This document shows, piece by piece, positions 40,236-50,071 of a stretch of 64,000 bases of DNA. The stretch spans positions 1 through 64,000 of the forward strand of contig JBCBKP010000014.1 of assembly GCA_038521625.1 (NCBI GenBank), given 5' to 3'. The DNA is from JBCBKP01 sp038521625. Its GTDB lineage: Bacteria; Planctomycetota; Phycisphaerae; Phycisphaerales; UBA1924. Below the pieces are notes generated by a model. The model was not told where the DNA came from. It ran no database searches and saw only the letters and a list, made by a program, of their open reading frames with translations. Made by a program: the position numbers and the translations under genes. How positions within the stretch are numbered: position 1 is the stretch's first letter; each line of letters starts with the position of its first letter.

Positions 40236-42440
40236 TCACTCGTTGCCGGAGGGCGCGTCTGACACCGGGTCGAGGATTTTCTTCGTTGAACGTTCCGAGT
40301 CGGCCGGCTCAAAGATGATGTCGCCGGTGTCGGATTCGAGGCGGATCAAAGGGCCGCCGCCGTTGACTTCGATCGGCAGGTCCGTGGCCGCCCAGTCGGG
40401 CGGGCGTCGCACTCGGCCGGTCTGCGTGCCGCCGGTGAGCGTGACGCTCGACTCGGCGGGCATGACGAGATGGACGTCGGCGCCGATCGAGCGGATGGTG
40501 CCGTCGCCCGCCGGTGGTTCGATGAACTGGGCGAAGACGCCGCCGGCATCGGTCGTGGCCGTGAGCGACCCGGTGACTCCTCGGACGTCGACGTTGCCGC
40601 TATCGGAGTGCACGGTCGTCGAGCCGCTGGCGCCGCGCCCACCGATCAGCCCGCCGTCCGTCGAGAGTCTGATCGCGCCCGACAGCGCCTCGAAGCGGAT
40701 GTGCCCGCCGCCGGTGGAGGCGTCGATCGTCCCGCTCACGTGCCTGAGGTCGATCAGCCCGCTCCGTGCGTCGATGGTGAGCGGCGCTTCGAGATCCTGG
40801 ACGCGGACGTGTCCGAGGCCGCCGTTCACGACGACGGTCTGATCGCGTGGCACGGCGAGGTTAAGCGTGAATCGGCGCGTGCCGGTGTGCTCGCCGCGGA
40901 ATCTCGAGTTCAGGAGCATGCCACGGTCGTCGCTCGTGAAATCGAGCGAATGCTGATCGAGACGCGCCTCGGCGTGGTCGGTGTCGCGGGCGCTGACGAC
41001 GCGTTCGGCTTCGAGCGTGATCTCGTCGATGTCCGCACCCTGGATGTTGATGATCGCGTAGTCGGTCTCGATCAGGAGGGGCCGGCCCGGTGTTCGGGCG
41101 AATGTCCGCCGGATCGTGTTCTGGAAGAGAGACGCGGATCCCTCGGAGGACGCGACGGCGTTCGGATCGCTTCGCGGCGGATTCGCGCCGATTAGGCCTG
41201 TCTCGTGCGCGATCCAGACCGCGCCCAGCAGCGCGGGCGCGGCGGCGAGCGCGACGGCGAGGCGCCCGCGCGGGCGCGGCGCGGGCGTGACGGGCGTTCT
41301 CCAGTCCCGGGCCGGTTGCGGGAACGACCTCGGGCTCTGCATGTGCGCGAGCTCGGACTCGAGAATCTGTGCGATGCTCTCGGCGGACTGCGGTCGATCG
41401 GCGGGGTCTTGGCGGAGCAGGCCGGCGGTGAGCTCCTCGTACCAGGCGGGCGTCTCGGCGTTGATCGCGCGGAGCGGCGTCGGCTCGTGCTCGCAGATCT
41501 TCCACATGACGCCGTAGGCGGTCGTCGAGCGGAACGGCGGGTAGCCCGCGGCCATCGCGTAGAGCACGGCGCCGAGCGAGAACAGGTCGGAGCGCGGATC
41601 GAGCGACTCGCCCTTGATCTGCTCTGGGGACATGTACTCGGGCGTGCCGGCGATGCCGCCGGTCTGCGTCAGCGGTACCTCGTGCGCGGCGCGCGCAAGA
41701 CCGAAGTCGGTGACGAGCGCTCGTTCGAGGTCGTGCTCGAGCAGGATGTTGGCGGGCTTGATGTCGCGATGGACTATGCCCTGGGCGTGGGCGGCCGCGA
41801 GTCCGCTCACCACCTGCATGCCGATCCGGACGGACTCGCGCGGTCCGAGCTGGCCCCGGAGATCGAGGCGGCGCTGGAGAGAGAGGCCGGGGACATACCG
41901 CATGACGATGTAGGGCGATCCGGCGTGCTCGCCGGTGCCGAAGATGGGGACGACGTGATCGTGCGAGACCGCGGCGATCGCCCGCGCTTCCTGCTCGAAT
42001 CGCCGCTTCGCCACGGGCGACGACGCCAACGCGGGCGAGAGCAGCTTGATCGCGACGAAGCGGTTGAGCGATGGCTCATAGGCTTTGAAGACGACGCCGG
42101 TCGCGCCGCGGCCGATCACCGATTTGACTTCGTAGGCGCCGATGCGGCCGAGGCTCGTGGGGAAGTCGCTCGGGCCGAGCAGCGCGAGGGCATCCCGGCT
42201 CTCGCCGGGGCCGCGGCGTTCGTGCTCTCGGTCATGATCGAGCGATGTGTCGTCCGTCCCGAGGCGGCCGCGGAGTTCGGCCCAGAACTCGTCGGAGCTG
42301 GCCGCGGCCTCGGCGCGCCTCCGGCAGCTCGGGCAGTGATCGAGGTGCTCGACGACGGTGGTCTCGTCGATGCCGGAGAGGCGCTCCGCGAGCAGGTCCG
42401 CGACCTGCGACTTCGACAAGCAGCGATCTTTAGATGTCAC
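40236..42440 (-). CDS. Ser/Thr protein kinase with anti-sigma zinc-finger head and DUF4097-like extracellular domain
   Basis: A 734-aa protein; GTG at 42440 overlaps the ECF sigma stop by 11 nt. Residues 32-39 form a ZAS zinc motif (H32-x3-C36-P-S-C39) as in anti-sigma factors. A complete Hanks kinase domain spans about 97-360 (GRGATGVVFKAY, VAIKLL, catalytic HRDIKPAN, DFGLA, GTPEYMSPEQ). A single membrane helix near 400 (LAVALAAAPALLGAVWIA) leads to an extracellular region of DUF4097-like beta repeats (TIDARSGLIDLRHVSGTIDAS, STDGGLIGGRGAS). The combination suggests that an envelope signal is transmitted to the kinase and the zinc head holds or phosphorylates the neighbouring sigma factor. 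Confidence 0.85.
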   Translation of the reverse strand: MTSKDRCLSKSQVADLLAERLSGIDETTVVEHLDHCPSCRRRAEAAASSDEFWAELRGRLGTDDTSLDHDREHERRGPGESRDALALLGPSDFPTSLGRIGAYEVKSVIGRGATGVVFKAYEPSLNRFVAIKLLSPALASSPVAKRRFEQEARAIAAVSHDHVVPIFGTGEHAGSPYIVMRYVPGLSLQRRLDLRGQLGPRESVRIGMQVVSGLAAAHAQGIVHRDIKPANILLEHDLERALVTDFGLARAAHEVPLTQTGGIAGTPEYMSPEQIKGESLDPRSDLFSLGAVLYAMAAGYPPFRSTTAYGVMWKICEHEPTPLRAINAETPAWYEELTAGLLRQDPADRPQSAESIAQILESELAHMQSPRSFPQPARDWRTPVTPAPRPRGRLAVALAAAPALLGAVWIAHETGLIGANPPRSDPNAVASSEGSASLFQNTIRRTFARTPGRPLLIETDYAIINIQGADIDEITLEAERVVSARDTDHAEARLDQHSLDFTSDDRGMLLNSRFRGEHTGTRRFTLNLAVPRDQTVVVNGGLGHVRVQDLEAPLTIDARSGLIDLRHVSGTIDASTGGGHIRFEALSGAIRLSTDGGLIGGRGASGSTTVHSDSGNVDVRGVTGSLTATTDAGGVFAQFIEPPAGDGTIRSIGADVHLVMPAESSVTLTGGTQTGRVRRPPDWAATDLPIEVNGGGPLIRLESDTGDIIFEPADSERSTKKILDPVSDAPSGNE

Positions 42441-43050
42441 CGGGCACCCCGTCTCTCGTCTCCGCGTCGCGCGCGTCGGGCGACTCCGCGCTCGCGACCG
42501 CCTCGCGGAGGCGTCGTGCGACGCGGCACTTGGCGGTGTAGACGGCCCCCACGCTCAGGCCGAGATCCTCGGCGACACGCTCGGGCGGGACGCGTTGCAC
42601 CGCGGTCATCCAGAAACTCGCCCAGGCCTCGTCGCGGACGACCGAGCGGACCTGTTCGCACGCCCAGGCGAACGTCGCCGAGCGGTACTCTTCATCGAAC
42701 CCGCTGTGCGGGTCCGCCGCTCCGGAGGCATCGATCCCCATCGCATCGATGGCCGCGGGCTGGCGCTGCCGGCGTCGGATCTCGTCGACGGTCGCGTTCC
42801 GGGCAACGCGGAGGAGCCACGATCGGAATCCGCCGGGTGCTCGGGTGTGATCCCACGTCGCGACGCGCTCGTCGACGGCGAGGAGCACCACCTGGAGCGC
42901 GTCTCGCGCGTCCGCTTCTTGCAGGCCCCGGCGTCGGCACAGCGCCAGGATCGCGCGCTCATAGATCGCGATGAATTCGTCCCAGGCGCCTGGGCTCCGC
43001 TCTGTCAGGCGGAGGAAGAGGCTCCGCCGGGTGTCTGGTAATGACGGCAT
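42430..43050 (-). CDS. ECF sigma factor linked to kinase
   Basis: A 206-aa protein. Region 2 (WDEFIAIYERAILALCRRRG, ADARDALQVVLLAV, FRSWLLRVARNATVDEIRR) and region 4 (VPPERVAEDLGLSVGAVYTAKCRV) of an RpoE-like sigma factor are clear. Planctomycetes have ECF groups dedicated to adjacent Ser/Thr kinases; this pair, with 11 nt of overlap, fits. No promoter of the matching type was identifiable. Confidence 0.88.
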   Translation of the reverse strand: MPSLPDTRRSLFLRLTERSPGAWDEFIAIYERAILALCRRRGLQEADARDALQVVLLAVDERVATWDHTRAPGGFRSWLLRVARNATVDEIRRRQRQPAAIDAMGIDASGAADPHSGFDEEYRSATFAWACEQVRSVVRDEAWASFWMTAVQRVPPERVAEDLGLSVGAVYTAKCRVARRLREAVASAESPDARDAETRDGVPGDI

Positions 43051-43314
43051 GGGTGCTGGATCCGGTCACGGGCTCCTGGGGCGCGGCGATCCCAAGTGAC
43101 TCGGTCTGGAGCGCGCGATCTTTCACGATCATCGCAGACGAATCCGTCCGGGCCGGGGGCCGGTTGGCGGATCGAGTAAGTCGAAGTTCGATATGACTTT
43201 ATGTCGATCGCGCCCGTCCCGGCTGCCGGGGATCGCAGGACCTGCGCGGAGACCAGGCTCGTCGTGGGACGCGATCCGTCGCCGGCGGTCGGCGCGGCGA
43301 GGGGCTGCTCGGGG

Positions 43315-44316
43315 CTAGAAGTCCGGGAGATCGCCACGCCGGCGGAGGACATCGACCGCGACCTCCGGGAGGTCGGTCTGGACGATCGAGACGCCGTGGT
43401 CGATCAGCGTGCCGAAGATCGCGTCGGGGTCCTCCACGGCTTCGTAGTCCGAGAGCCCCCACGCGAGTCGGCCGTTCCAGAGCGTGTTTGCCCAGGTCCT
43501 GACGCCGGCGTCGCTCCAGCGCTCGAAGATCTCGGCCTCTTCCTCGCCGAGCGTTCGATCGAGCGGCTGGATGATCTCCACGGCGGGGGGGCCGAGGGCG
43601 GCGATCGCCTCTTCGGACTCCTCGAAGGACCGGGCGATCGGCATGAAGAGGACGTCGGGCTGTCGGGCGATCCACTCGTGCTCGCCCTTCTCTATCCGGT
43701 CCCATCTTGCCTTGAAGAGGCAGAGCGAGACCGTGCCGCTGGATCGGGCGATCTCGACGACCTCAACGAGCGATCCGGTCTTGAGATCGATATTGAGCAT
43801 GACGCGGCCCCTGGCGGTCTCGAGCGCTTGCTCGAGCGTCGGGGGGCGGTGGGCCGTGGGGCGCTGGCCGTCGAGGATCTGAAGCCTCGTGACCTGCTCG
43901 AGCGTCAGATCTGCCACTCGGCCTTTCGACACGGTCGTGCGATCGACGGTTGTGTCGTGCATGAGGACGTAGCCGCCGTCACTGGTCTTGCGGACGTCGA
44001 TCTCGACGATGTGGGCGCCCACCTCCGCGGCGGCTTCGATCGCGGCGAGGGTGTTCTCCGGCGCTGCGCCGTGGTGGCCGCGGTGGGAGACGACGATCAT
44101 GCCGTTCTGAGACTCGTCGAGCAGGAACTCGCGGATCTTGTCGGCGCGGGAGGGCGCGACCCGCTCGGCGTCGCTCGACGGCGGCGCACCCCCCTGGAAG
44201 GAACTCGCGAGAGAGACGTTCCAGGCGAGGCTGGCGCCGAGGAGCGTGACGGCGGACGCGAGGAGCGTGATCCGCGCGAATAGGCGAGAGTGCTGGCCCT
44301 GGCTGTGATCGGTCAT
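43315..44316 (-). CDS. Glycerophosphodiester phosphodiesterase
   Basis: A 333-aa protein. A membrane anchor or signal (ITLLASAVTLLGASLAWNVSLA) is followed by a GDPD TIM-barrel: H78-R-G in VSHRGHHGAAPENT with E87, the metal ligands HIVEIDVRKTSDG, and the second His in VLMHDTTVDRTT. Cleaves glycerophosphodiesters to glycerol-3-phosphate and an alcohol, probably outside the cytoplasm. Divergent from the sigma/kinase pair at 44602 across 285 bp that hold no gene. Confidence 0.88.
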   Translation of the reverse strand: MTDHSQGQHSRLFARITLLASAVTLLGASLAWNVSLASSFQGGAPPSSDAERVAPSRADKIREFLLDESQNGMIVVSHRGHHGAAPENTLAAIEAAAEVGAHIVEIDVRKTSDGGYVLMHDTTVDRTTVSKGRVADLTLEQVTRLQILDGQRPTAHRPPTLEQALETARGRVMLNIDLKTGSLVEVVEIARSSGTVSLCLFKARWDRIEKGEHEWIARQPDVLFMPIARSFEESEEAIAALGPPAVEIIQPLDRTLGEEEAEIFERWSDAGVRTWANTLWNGRLAWGLSDYEAVEDPDAIFGTLIDHGVSIVQTDLPEVAVDVLRRRGDLPDF

Positions 44317-44601
44317 CTTCGCGAGCCTCTGATTGGAGTGAAGCGAGCAATGGCCCGCGCAGGCCGTTCGATCCGCGCGGGCCGGGGATCATGCGGAGAG
44401 GCAGCAGAGGGTCGTTCTCTAGTTGTCAGGAGCGACCGACACCGTGCGGTCACCTCAAGCATCGTCAGAAAGTCTGGCCGGCGGGGCCGGCGCTCAATTC
44501 GGAGCGGCTGGGGTCGGGGCTCGTCCGGGTCGATCGGCGGTTAATCAAGCTTTAACGGCGGCTTTCCGAAATCGGGGTGCGGAGTCGCGCAGAATGGTCC
44601 C

Positions 44602-45177
44602 ATGGCGCCGATCGCAGGAGAGCGCGACCACGCGACGGAGTCGGGTCCCACGATGGGTCCGGACCCGGGGAACGTCGCCGCCGCGGATCTCTTGCCGCTC
44701 GTCTACTCCGAGCTGCGGGCTGTGGCCGAGCGTGAGGTCGCGCGCGAGCGTGCGAACCACACGCTCGGTGCGACGGCGCTGGTGCACGAGGCCTATCTGC
44801 GGATCGCGAGCGGTCGGCGGATCCCGTGGGCGAACCGGTACCACTTCTTCGCTGCGGCGTCGGAGGCGATGCGGCGGATCCTGATCGACCACGGGAGGGC
44901 TCGCTCGCGTTCGCCGGCTCGCCGGCCGTGCAATCTCACCGAGGTCGACGGTCTCGACAACCTGGCGTGCGCCGACCATGAGGATCGCGTGCGGTTCGAT
45001 GGTGTGTTTCAGAGCTTCGAGGCGATCTGGCCCGAGCCGGCCGAGGTGTTCAGGCTCCGTTTCTTTGGCGGCCTCACCGTCGCGATGACGGCGTCGGTGC
45101 TGGGGATCTCCAAGAGCAGCGTCGATCGCCGCTGGGCCTTTGCCCGCGCTTGGATCTATGAGCACCTCAACGGATAG
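44602..45177 (+). CDS. ECF-type sigma-70 factor of the planctomycete/acidobacterial kind
   Basis: A 191-aa protein. The segment LPLVYSELRAVAEREVARER followed by TLGATALVHEAYLRIAS and NRYHFFAAASEAMRRILIDHGRAR is diagnostic of this ECF subfamily. Region 4 is FGGLTVAMTASVLGISKSSVDRRWAFARAWI. The ATG at 44602 lacks a good Shine-Dalgarno; ATG at 44653 is an alternative. The end overlaps the kinase start by 20 nt, so sigma and kinase are coupled. Confidence 0.85.
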   Translation: MAPIAGERDHATESGPTMGPDPGNVAAADLLPLVYSELRAVAEREVARERANHTLGATALVHEAYLRIASGRRIPWANRYHFFAAASEAMRRILIDHGRARSRSPARRPCNLTEVDGLDNLACADHEDRVRFDGVFQSFEAIWPEPAEVFRLRFFGGLTVAMTASVLGISKSSVDRRWAFARAWIYEHLNG

Positions 45178-48100
45178 CGTGGGCCAGCCCCCGGCGCCGG
45201 ATTCGGGGGTGCCGTCGATGTTCGACCTGTTTGAGCGGGCGATCGCCCTGGACGCGTCGGATCGGGTGGCGTTCGTCGAGGAAGTCGCCGCGGGCGACGC
45301 GGAGAAGCGCGCGGAGCTGATTCGCTTGGTCGAGGCGCACGAGCGGCTGGGCTCGTTCCTGGAGAAGCCGGGAGAGACCGGGTCGCACGACGGCGAACCG
45401 GATGGTCTCGGGGACTTCGACGATGCCGGGGTCCGTGGCCGGTCGATCGGCAAGTACAAGCTGCTCGAGAAGATCGGTGAGGGCGGCTTCTCGGTGGTCT
45501 ATCTGGCCGAGCAGCTCTCGCCGGTCCGGCGGCAGGTCGCGGTCAAGGTCCTGAAGATCGGCGTGGATTCCAAGGCCGCGGTCGCCCGCCTCGAGGCGGA
45601 GCGTCAGGCGTTGGCGATGATGGAGCACCCGAACATCGCGAAGGTGTTCGACGGCGGCGTGACGGACGGCCTGCGGCCCTACATCGTCATGGAGCTCGTC
45701 CGCGGGATGCCGATCAACGAGTACTGCGACTCTCACCGGATCACGGTCGAGGAGCGGCTGCAGGTGTTCTGCGACGTTGCGCGGGCGGTCGAGCACGCGC
45801 ACGTCAAGGGAATCATCCATCGCGACATCAAGCCGTCGAACGTGCTGGTGTCACGCAGCGGCGACCGGGCGGTTCCGAAGGTGATCGATTTCGGCATCGC
45901 GAAGGCGATGCATCGACCGCTGACCGATCGCACGCTGTTCACGGGGTTCCATCAGGTGATCGGCACGCCGGCCTACATGAGCCCGGAGCAGGCCGAGGCC
46001 GGATCTGTCCCCGCCGACACGCGGAGCGACATCTACAGCCTCGGCGTGCTTCTCTACGAGATCCTGGTCGGGACGACGCCGATCGACTCCGAGACGCTCA
46101 GGTCGGCCGCGATCGGCCAGCTCTCGAAGCTGATTAAGGAGAATCACGCCCCGCTCCCGAGCGACCGGCTCCGCGAGACGGCGGACGCCGACCGCATCGC
46201 GGCCGAGCGGCTGAGTGACCCGGAGCGGCTGGCCGGTGCTCTGAAGGGCGATCTTGACTGGATCGTTCTGAGGTGCCTCGAGAAGGACATGGGGCGCCGC
46301 TACCAGACCGTCGGCGGCCTGATCGATGACATCGACAGGTACCGTCGCGACGAGCCGATCGAGGCGCGGCCTCCTTCGATGCTGTACAAGCTTCGGAAAT
46401 TCGTGAAGCGCCACCGCATCCCGGTGGTCACGGCGGCGGTCCTCGCGCTGCTCGCTCTGTCCGCTCTGGTCGGCGCAAGCGGGGGCCTGATGTGGGCTCT
46501 CTCGGAGCGATCGATCGCTCAGCGCGCGCTGGAGGAATCGCAGCGATCGAAGCGGGAATCGGACGCGTTGAACGGGCTGCTCCGCGAGGCGTTCGCGACG
46601 CCGAGCCCGCGTTCGCTCGGACGCACGGCGACCGCGCTGGATGTTCTCGACAACGCGTCGCAGATTCTCCTCTCTGGAGCGGTCGGGGCTCCGAACGACA
46701 AGCCGAGCCTGCTGATCTCGCTGGCGGAGACGATGCTCGATGTCGGCGAGCACGATCGTGCGGTCGAGCTCCTGCGGCGTGCCCAGCTCCTTTCGCTCGA
46801 GCGCCGGATCGACGGTCGCCGACAGTACGCCCACGCGACGACTCTTCTCAGCCTGACGCTTCTTGAGTCGGGCAGGGCGGACGAAGCCCTGCGTGAGATC
46901 TCGAGTGTGAGCGGGGTCGACGACGAGACTTCGGTCGTCGTCACGGATCGGGACCCGGAGCTCGCGCTGCTCCAGAGCGATGTCTGGCTCGGCCTCGGGC
47001 GACCCGAGCGTGCGATCGCGTTGCTGGACCGCATCGACGCGAGCTGGTCGATGTCCTACCGCGATCTCCTCGGTCTCGCGATCCGGCGCGCCAACGCGGC
47101 GATGCTCCGCGGACGGTACTCGGAGGCGATCCGGATGGTGCGCGACGCCCGGGCCCGGAGTGGGGAGGAGCTGGACGACGCGGACCCGGCGGTCATCCGG
47201 GCGGAGCGGGTGCTCGCGGCGGCCTTCCTCGACGCGGGCTCGCTCGGGGAGGCGATACGGACGCTCCGTGATCTGCACGACGTCGCCGCGACGCGTTTCG
47301 GCCCGGGGCACGTCCGCACGCTCGAGATCGCCGACGATCTGATGCGTGCCGCGCTGCACAGCGGCGAGATCGAGGGCTCCACCGAGTCGACGCGGGGGGC
47401 GGCGGTGTCGCTCGATAGCTTCGCGATCGAGCAGGGACGCATCGCGCGCGAGTCTCTGCGTGAGGGGCATCCGCTCAGGGAGCGGATCCTCGCGGCGGGT
47501 GGGCGGCTGCTTCGGGCGGCGGGTCGCCCGGAGGAGGCCGAGCGGCTCATGCTGGGTCGGGCCGATCCCGGCGGGCTCGCGGGGGGAGCGCCGCGGTCGT
47601 TCGAGGAGTTGTACTTCGAGGGGCGAGAGCTGCTGAACGTCGGCAGGTTCGACGACGCGATCGGAGCGCTCGAGCGCGCGCGGGTGGCGTCGGTGGGCAC
47701 CCCCGATTCTTCGGTCCGGCTGATCGATCTGCGGGTCCGCCTCATCGACGCGTACGCGAGCCGCGGGGATCTGGACGGCGCTGTCGAGGTGCTCGAAGAG
47801 CTGCTTGCGCGATCAAGGCCGGAGACCGAGTTCGCGCTGGGGCGCGTGATCGAGGCGGTCCACACCGTGGTCATCTCCGCCGCCGGCGATCCGCGGTTCG
47901 AGCCTCGGGCCGATCGGGCGCTCGACCTTCTCCTGGAGCGAGCTGACGCGATCTTTGTGGCGACGGAGTGGGACACGGGCCGGCGTGAGTTGACCGAGGT
48001 CTTCGCGGAGGTGGCGGCGCGCCGCGGCCGTGAGTTCGGTGAGCGGCTGCTGGTCGAACGTCGCAGGGTGTTCCTGAGCAATCTCCGAGAGCCGACCACC

Positions 48101-48832
48101 ATCGAGCGGCGCGAGCTGCGGGCGATCGAGACCTATGAGATGGTCGCGGTGCCCACGAGCGGCAGGCCAGCGGGGGGCATGCGGTTCGATGGCCTGGCCT
48201 CGTACGTCCTCGTACCGGGCTTTCACTTCGTCGGGGGCGAGCCGTTCACGATCGAGGCGATCGCGACGCCCGAGGCGATCAGTCAGCGCTATACCTGTAT
48301 CTTCGGCAGCAACGAGTCTTCCGGCCTTGCGCTGGGCATCACGAGCGAGTGGTCGGACGGGCCACGCTACGAGTTCTCGTGGTGGGGCGGCAGAGAAGAT
48401 GAACGCACCGACGACCTGGGCTACATCCGCGTCCTCGATGACCGCGCCGCGCGGACCAACGCCGCGGTGCATCTGGTGGGGGTCTGGGATGGCGACTCGA
48501 TCTCGATGTACCGGGACGGGATGCTCGTCTCCAGGCTCGAGGATGTCGACGCGCTCGCGAGCGTATCGGCGCTCGCCACGACGGTCGGTGCCGGTCCGAG
48601 CTGGCGGATCGGGATGCACCACTTCTTCCGCGGCAAGATCGAGGGTGTGAGGATCCGATCGGGCGTCCATCCCCCGGTGCCCGACGCGATCGGCAGGCTC
48701 GACCCCACGCCCGACGACCTCGTGCTCCTCGACTTCAAGGAGAACACCGGATCGGTCGTTCCCGACCGGTCGGGCAACGGCTACCACGGCTTTGTCTTCG
48801 GCGGCGAGTGGATCGAGCCCGAGCTCCGCTAG
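45158..48832 (+). CDS. Ser/Thr kinase with TPR-like repeats and LamG domain
   Basis: A 1,224-aa protein. ATG at 45158 (MSTSTDSVG) overlaps the sigma gene; a TTG at 45140 is less likely. Kinase domain about 95-400: IGEGGFSVVYLAEQ, VAVKVLK, HRDIKPSN, DFGIAKAM, GTPAYMSPEQ. One membrane helix near 430 (VLALLALSALVGASGGLMWAL) leads to a long extracellular helical region with TPR-like pairs (about 510-960). The C-terminal ~190 residues form a LamG-like jelly roll (FDGLASYVLVPGFHF, GEPFTIEAIATPE, HLVGVWDGDSISMYRDG). Kinase-TPR-LamG chains are typical of planctomycetes; ligand unknown. Confidence 0.85.
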   Translation: MSTSTDSVGQPPAPDSGVPSMFDLFERAIALDASDRVAFVEEVAAGDAEKRAELIRLVEAHERLGSFLEKPGETGSHDGEPDGLGDFDDAGVRGRSIGKYKLLEKIGEGGFSVVYLAEQLSPVRRQVAVKVLKIGVDSKAAVARLEAERQALAMMEHPNIAKVFDGGVTDGLRPYIVMELVRGMPINEYCDSHRITVEERLQVFCDVARAVEHAHVKGIIHRDIKPSNVLVSRSGDRAVPKVIDFGIAKAMHRPLTDRTLFTGFHQVIGTPAYMSPEQAEAGSVPADTRSDIYSLGVLLYEILVGTTPIDSETLRSAAIGQLSKLIKENHAPLPSDRLRETADADRIAAERLSDPERLAGALKGDLDWIVLRCLEKDMGRRYQTVGGLIDDIDRYRRDEPIEARPPSMLYKLRKFVKRHRIPVVTAAVLALLALSALVGASGGLMWALSERSIAQRALEESQRSKRESDALNGLLREAFATPSPRSLGRTATALDVLDNASQILLSGAVGAPNDKPSLLISLAETMLDVGEHDRAVELLRRAQLLSLERRIDGRRQYAHATTLLSLTLLESGRADEALREISSVSGVDDETSVVVTDRDPELALLQSDVWLGLGRPERAIALLDRIDASWSMSYRDLLGLAIRRANAAMLRGRYSEAIRMVRDARARSGEELDDADPAVIRAERVLAAAFLDAGSLGEAIRTLRDLHDVAATRFGPGHVRTLEIADDLMRAALHSGEIEGSTESTRGAAVSLDSFAIEQGRIARESLREGHPLRERILAAGGRLLRAAGRPEEAERLMLGRADPGGLAGGAPRSFEELYFEGRELLNVGRFDDAIGALERARVASVGTPDSSVRLIDLRVRLIDAYASRGDLDGAVEVLEELLARSRPETEFALGRVIEAVHTVVISAAGDPRFEPRADRALDLLLERADAIFVATEWDTGRRELTEVFAEVAARRGREFGERLLVERRRVFLSNLREPTTIERRELRAIETYEMVAVPTSGRPAGGMRFDGLASYVLVPGFHFVGGEPFTIEAIATPEAISQRYTCIFGSNESSGLALGITSEWSDGPRYEFSWWGGREDERTDDLGYIRVLDDRAARTNAAVHLVGVWDGDSISMYRDGMLVSRLEDVDALASVSALATTVGAGPSWRIGMHHFFRGKIEGVRIRSGVHPPVPDAIGRLDPTPDDLVLLDFKENTGSVVPDRSGNGYHGFVFGGEWIEPELR

Positions 48833-48982
48833 CGGGGCGTCACGGCGCTAAGGAAGCGTGAATTCCCGTGTCCGACCGCCCTTGTCCGGGGGCGATCGCG
48901 GCCTTCTCGTCGGTTGACTGACGTGCGGGTCGGGCTCGGACGCTCATCCTGCCGGGGGAGTCCAGCAAGGCAGGAGCCACCG

Positions 48983-50014
48983 ATGACCACCGTCCGCAGA
49001 GCGACAAGAAACTTCGGATTCACGCTGATCGAGCTTCTCGTCGTCATCGCGATCATCGCGTTGCTGATCGGGATTCTGCTGCCGTCCCTCGGGTCGGCCC
49101 GCGAGTCGGCCCGGCGCGTCAAGTGCCAGTCGAACATGCGTACCGTGATGCAGGCGGTCACCGCCTATGCGCTCGACAACTCGGAGCATCACAGCGAGTA
49201 CCGACCGAACTGGATCGAGCGATTCAAGTTCGTGAACGGAGAGAACTACAACGACAACACGAACGACGGTGTCTTTCTCCTGCGTCCGAACGACGGGGCC
49301 GCCTACTGGGGGCAGCGTTACGAGGAGTACCTGGGGGACATCCGGCGTCTCGCGACCGACTACGACCCGAGCATCGGCACCTCGTACAGCGCGCTGGGCG
49401 GGCCGGCTTGGGAGGCGTTCAACTGCCCGACCGCCAGCTGGATGATCCCGCAGGGTCGCGACAGCTCCGGCGGCGGCATCTGGGAGTCGTCATCACGTAC
49501 GGGGCGGGATCCCGACTTCGACATCTATCTTCGGTGGTCGACGCTTTGCCTCAACGGATACGAGCAGGAGCCCAACAGCAGCTCGAGGATGTCGTTCGAG
49601 GACGCGCGTCGTTACCCCAACATGCTCTGGGAGCGTGTCTCGATCAACGTCGAGATCCCCTACGCCGGCGCGGGCTCGCGGCGGACGTTCAGCTGGCGCG
49701 GCGCCCCGCTCTCTCGCGTCGCGCAGCCCTCCGAGATGATCTTCGCGCAGGACGGGGCCGAGAACGTGATCGACGGCAACGGCGACGGTCTCGACGAGCT
49801 CGATCAGAGCACGTGGGCGCCGTACACGGAGATCGGTCGCAATTGGCGGGCCGAGTACTTCCGCCACGGCGACGGCTGCAACGCCGTGATGGTCGACGGA
49901 GCGGTGCGGGTCATCCGTGACCGCGAGAACGAGCTCGACACCCGCTTCTACGTCGGGATCAAGAACGAGGTTTTCGAGCAGTCGCGACGTCGCGACGACC
50001 GCGAGCGCAACTGA
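48983..50014 (+). CDS. Prepilin-like (DUF1559-type) protein
   Basis: A 343-aa protein; ATG at 48983 is preceded by AAGGCAGGAG; the frame back to 48914 is not needed. The type IV prepilin N-terminus is textbook: cleavage between G12 and F13, E17 at mature position 5, then LLVVIAIIALLIGILLPSL. The C-terminus has CNAVMVDGAVRVI, the H-x9-DG motif variant of the planctomycete pseudopilin family. Probably processed by a prepilin peptidase and assembled in or near the cell envelope. It precedes the surface protein at 50072 by 57 bp and may be cotranscribed. Confidence 0.85.
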   Translation: MTTVRRATRNFGFTLIELLVVIAIIALLIGILLPSLGSARESARRVKCQSNMRTVMQAVTAYALDNSEHHSEYRPNWIERFKFVNGENYNDNTNDGVFLLRPNDGAAYWGQRYEEYLGDIRRLATDYDPSIGTSYSALGGPAWEAFNCPTASWMIPQGRDSSGGGIWESSSRTGRDPDFDIYLRWSTLCLNGYEQEPNSSSRMSFEDARRYPNMLWERVSINVEIPYAGAGSRRTFSWRGAPLSRVAQPSEMIFAQDGAENVIDGNGDGLDELDQSTWAPYTEIGRNWRAEYFRHGDGCNAVMVDGAVRVIRDRENELDTRFYVGIKNEVFEQSRRRDDRERN

Positions 50015-50071
50015 GAGATCGAGCACGCCCGCAATCGCCCCGAAGGCGACACACCCCAGGAGGAGATCGAA

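Noticed and set aside
44317..44601. GTTAA...TTAAC repeat near 44540 as a terminator or operator
   Set aside because: Only 5 bp and not followed by a T-tract; could occur by chance.
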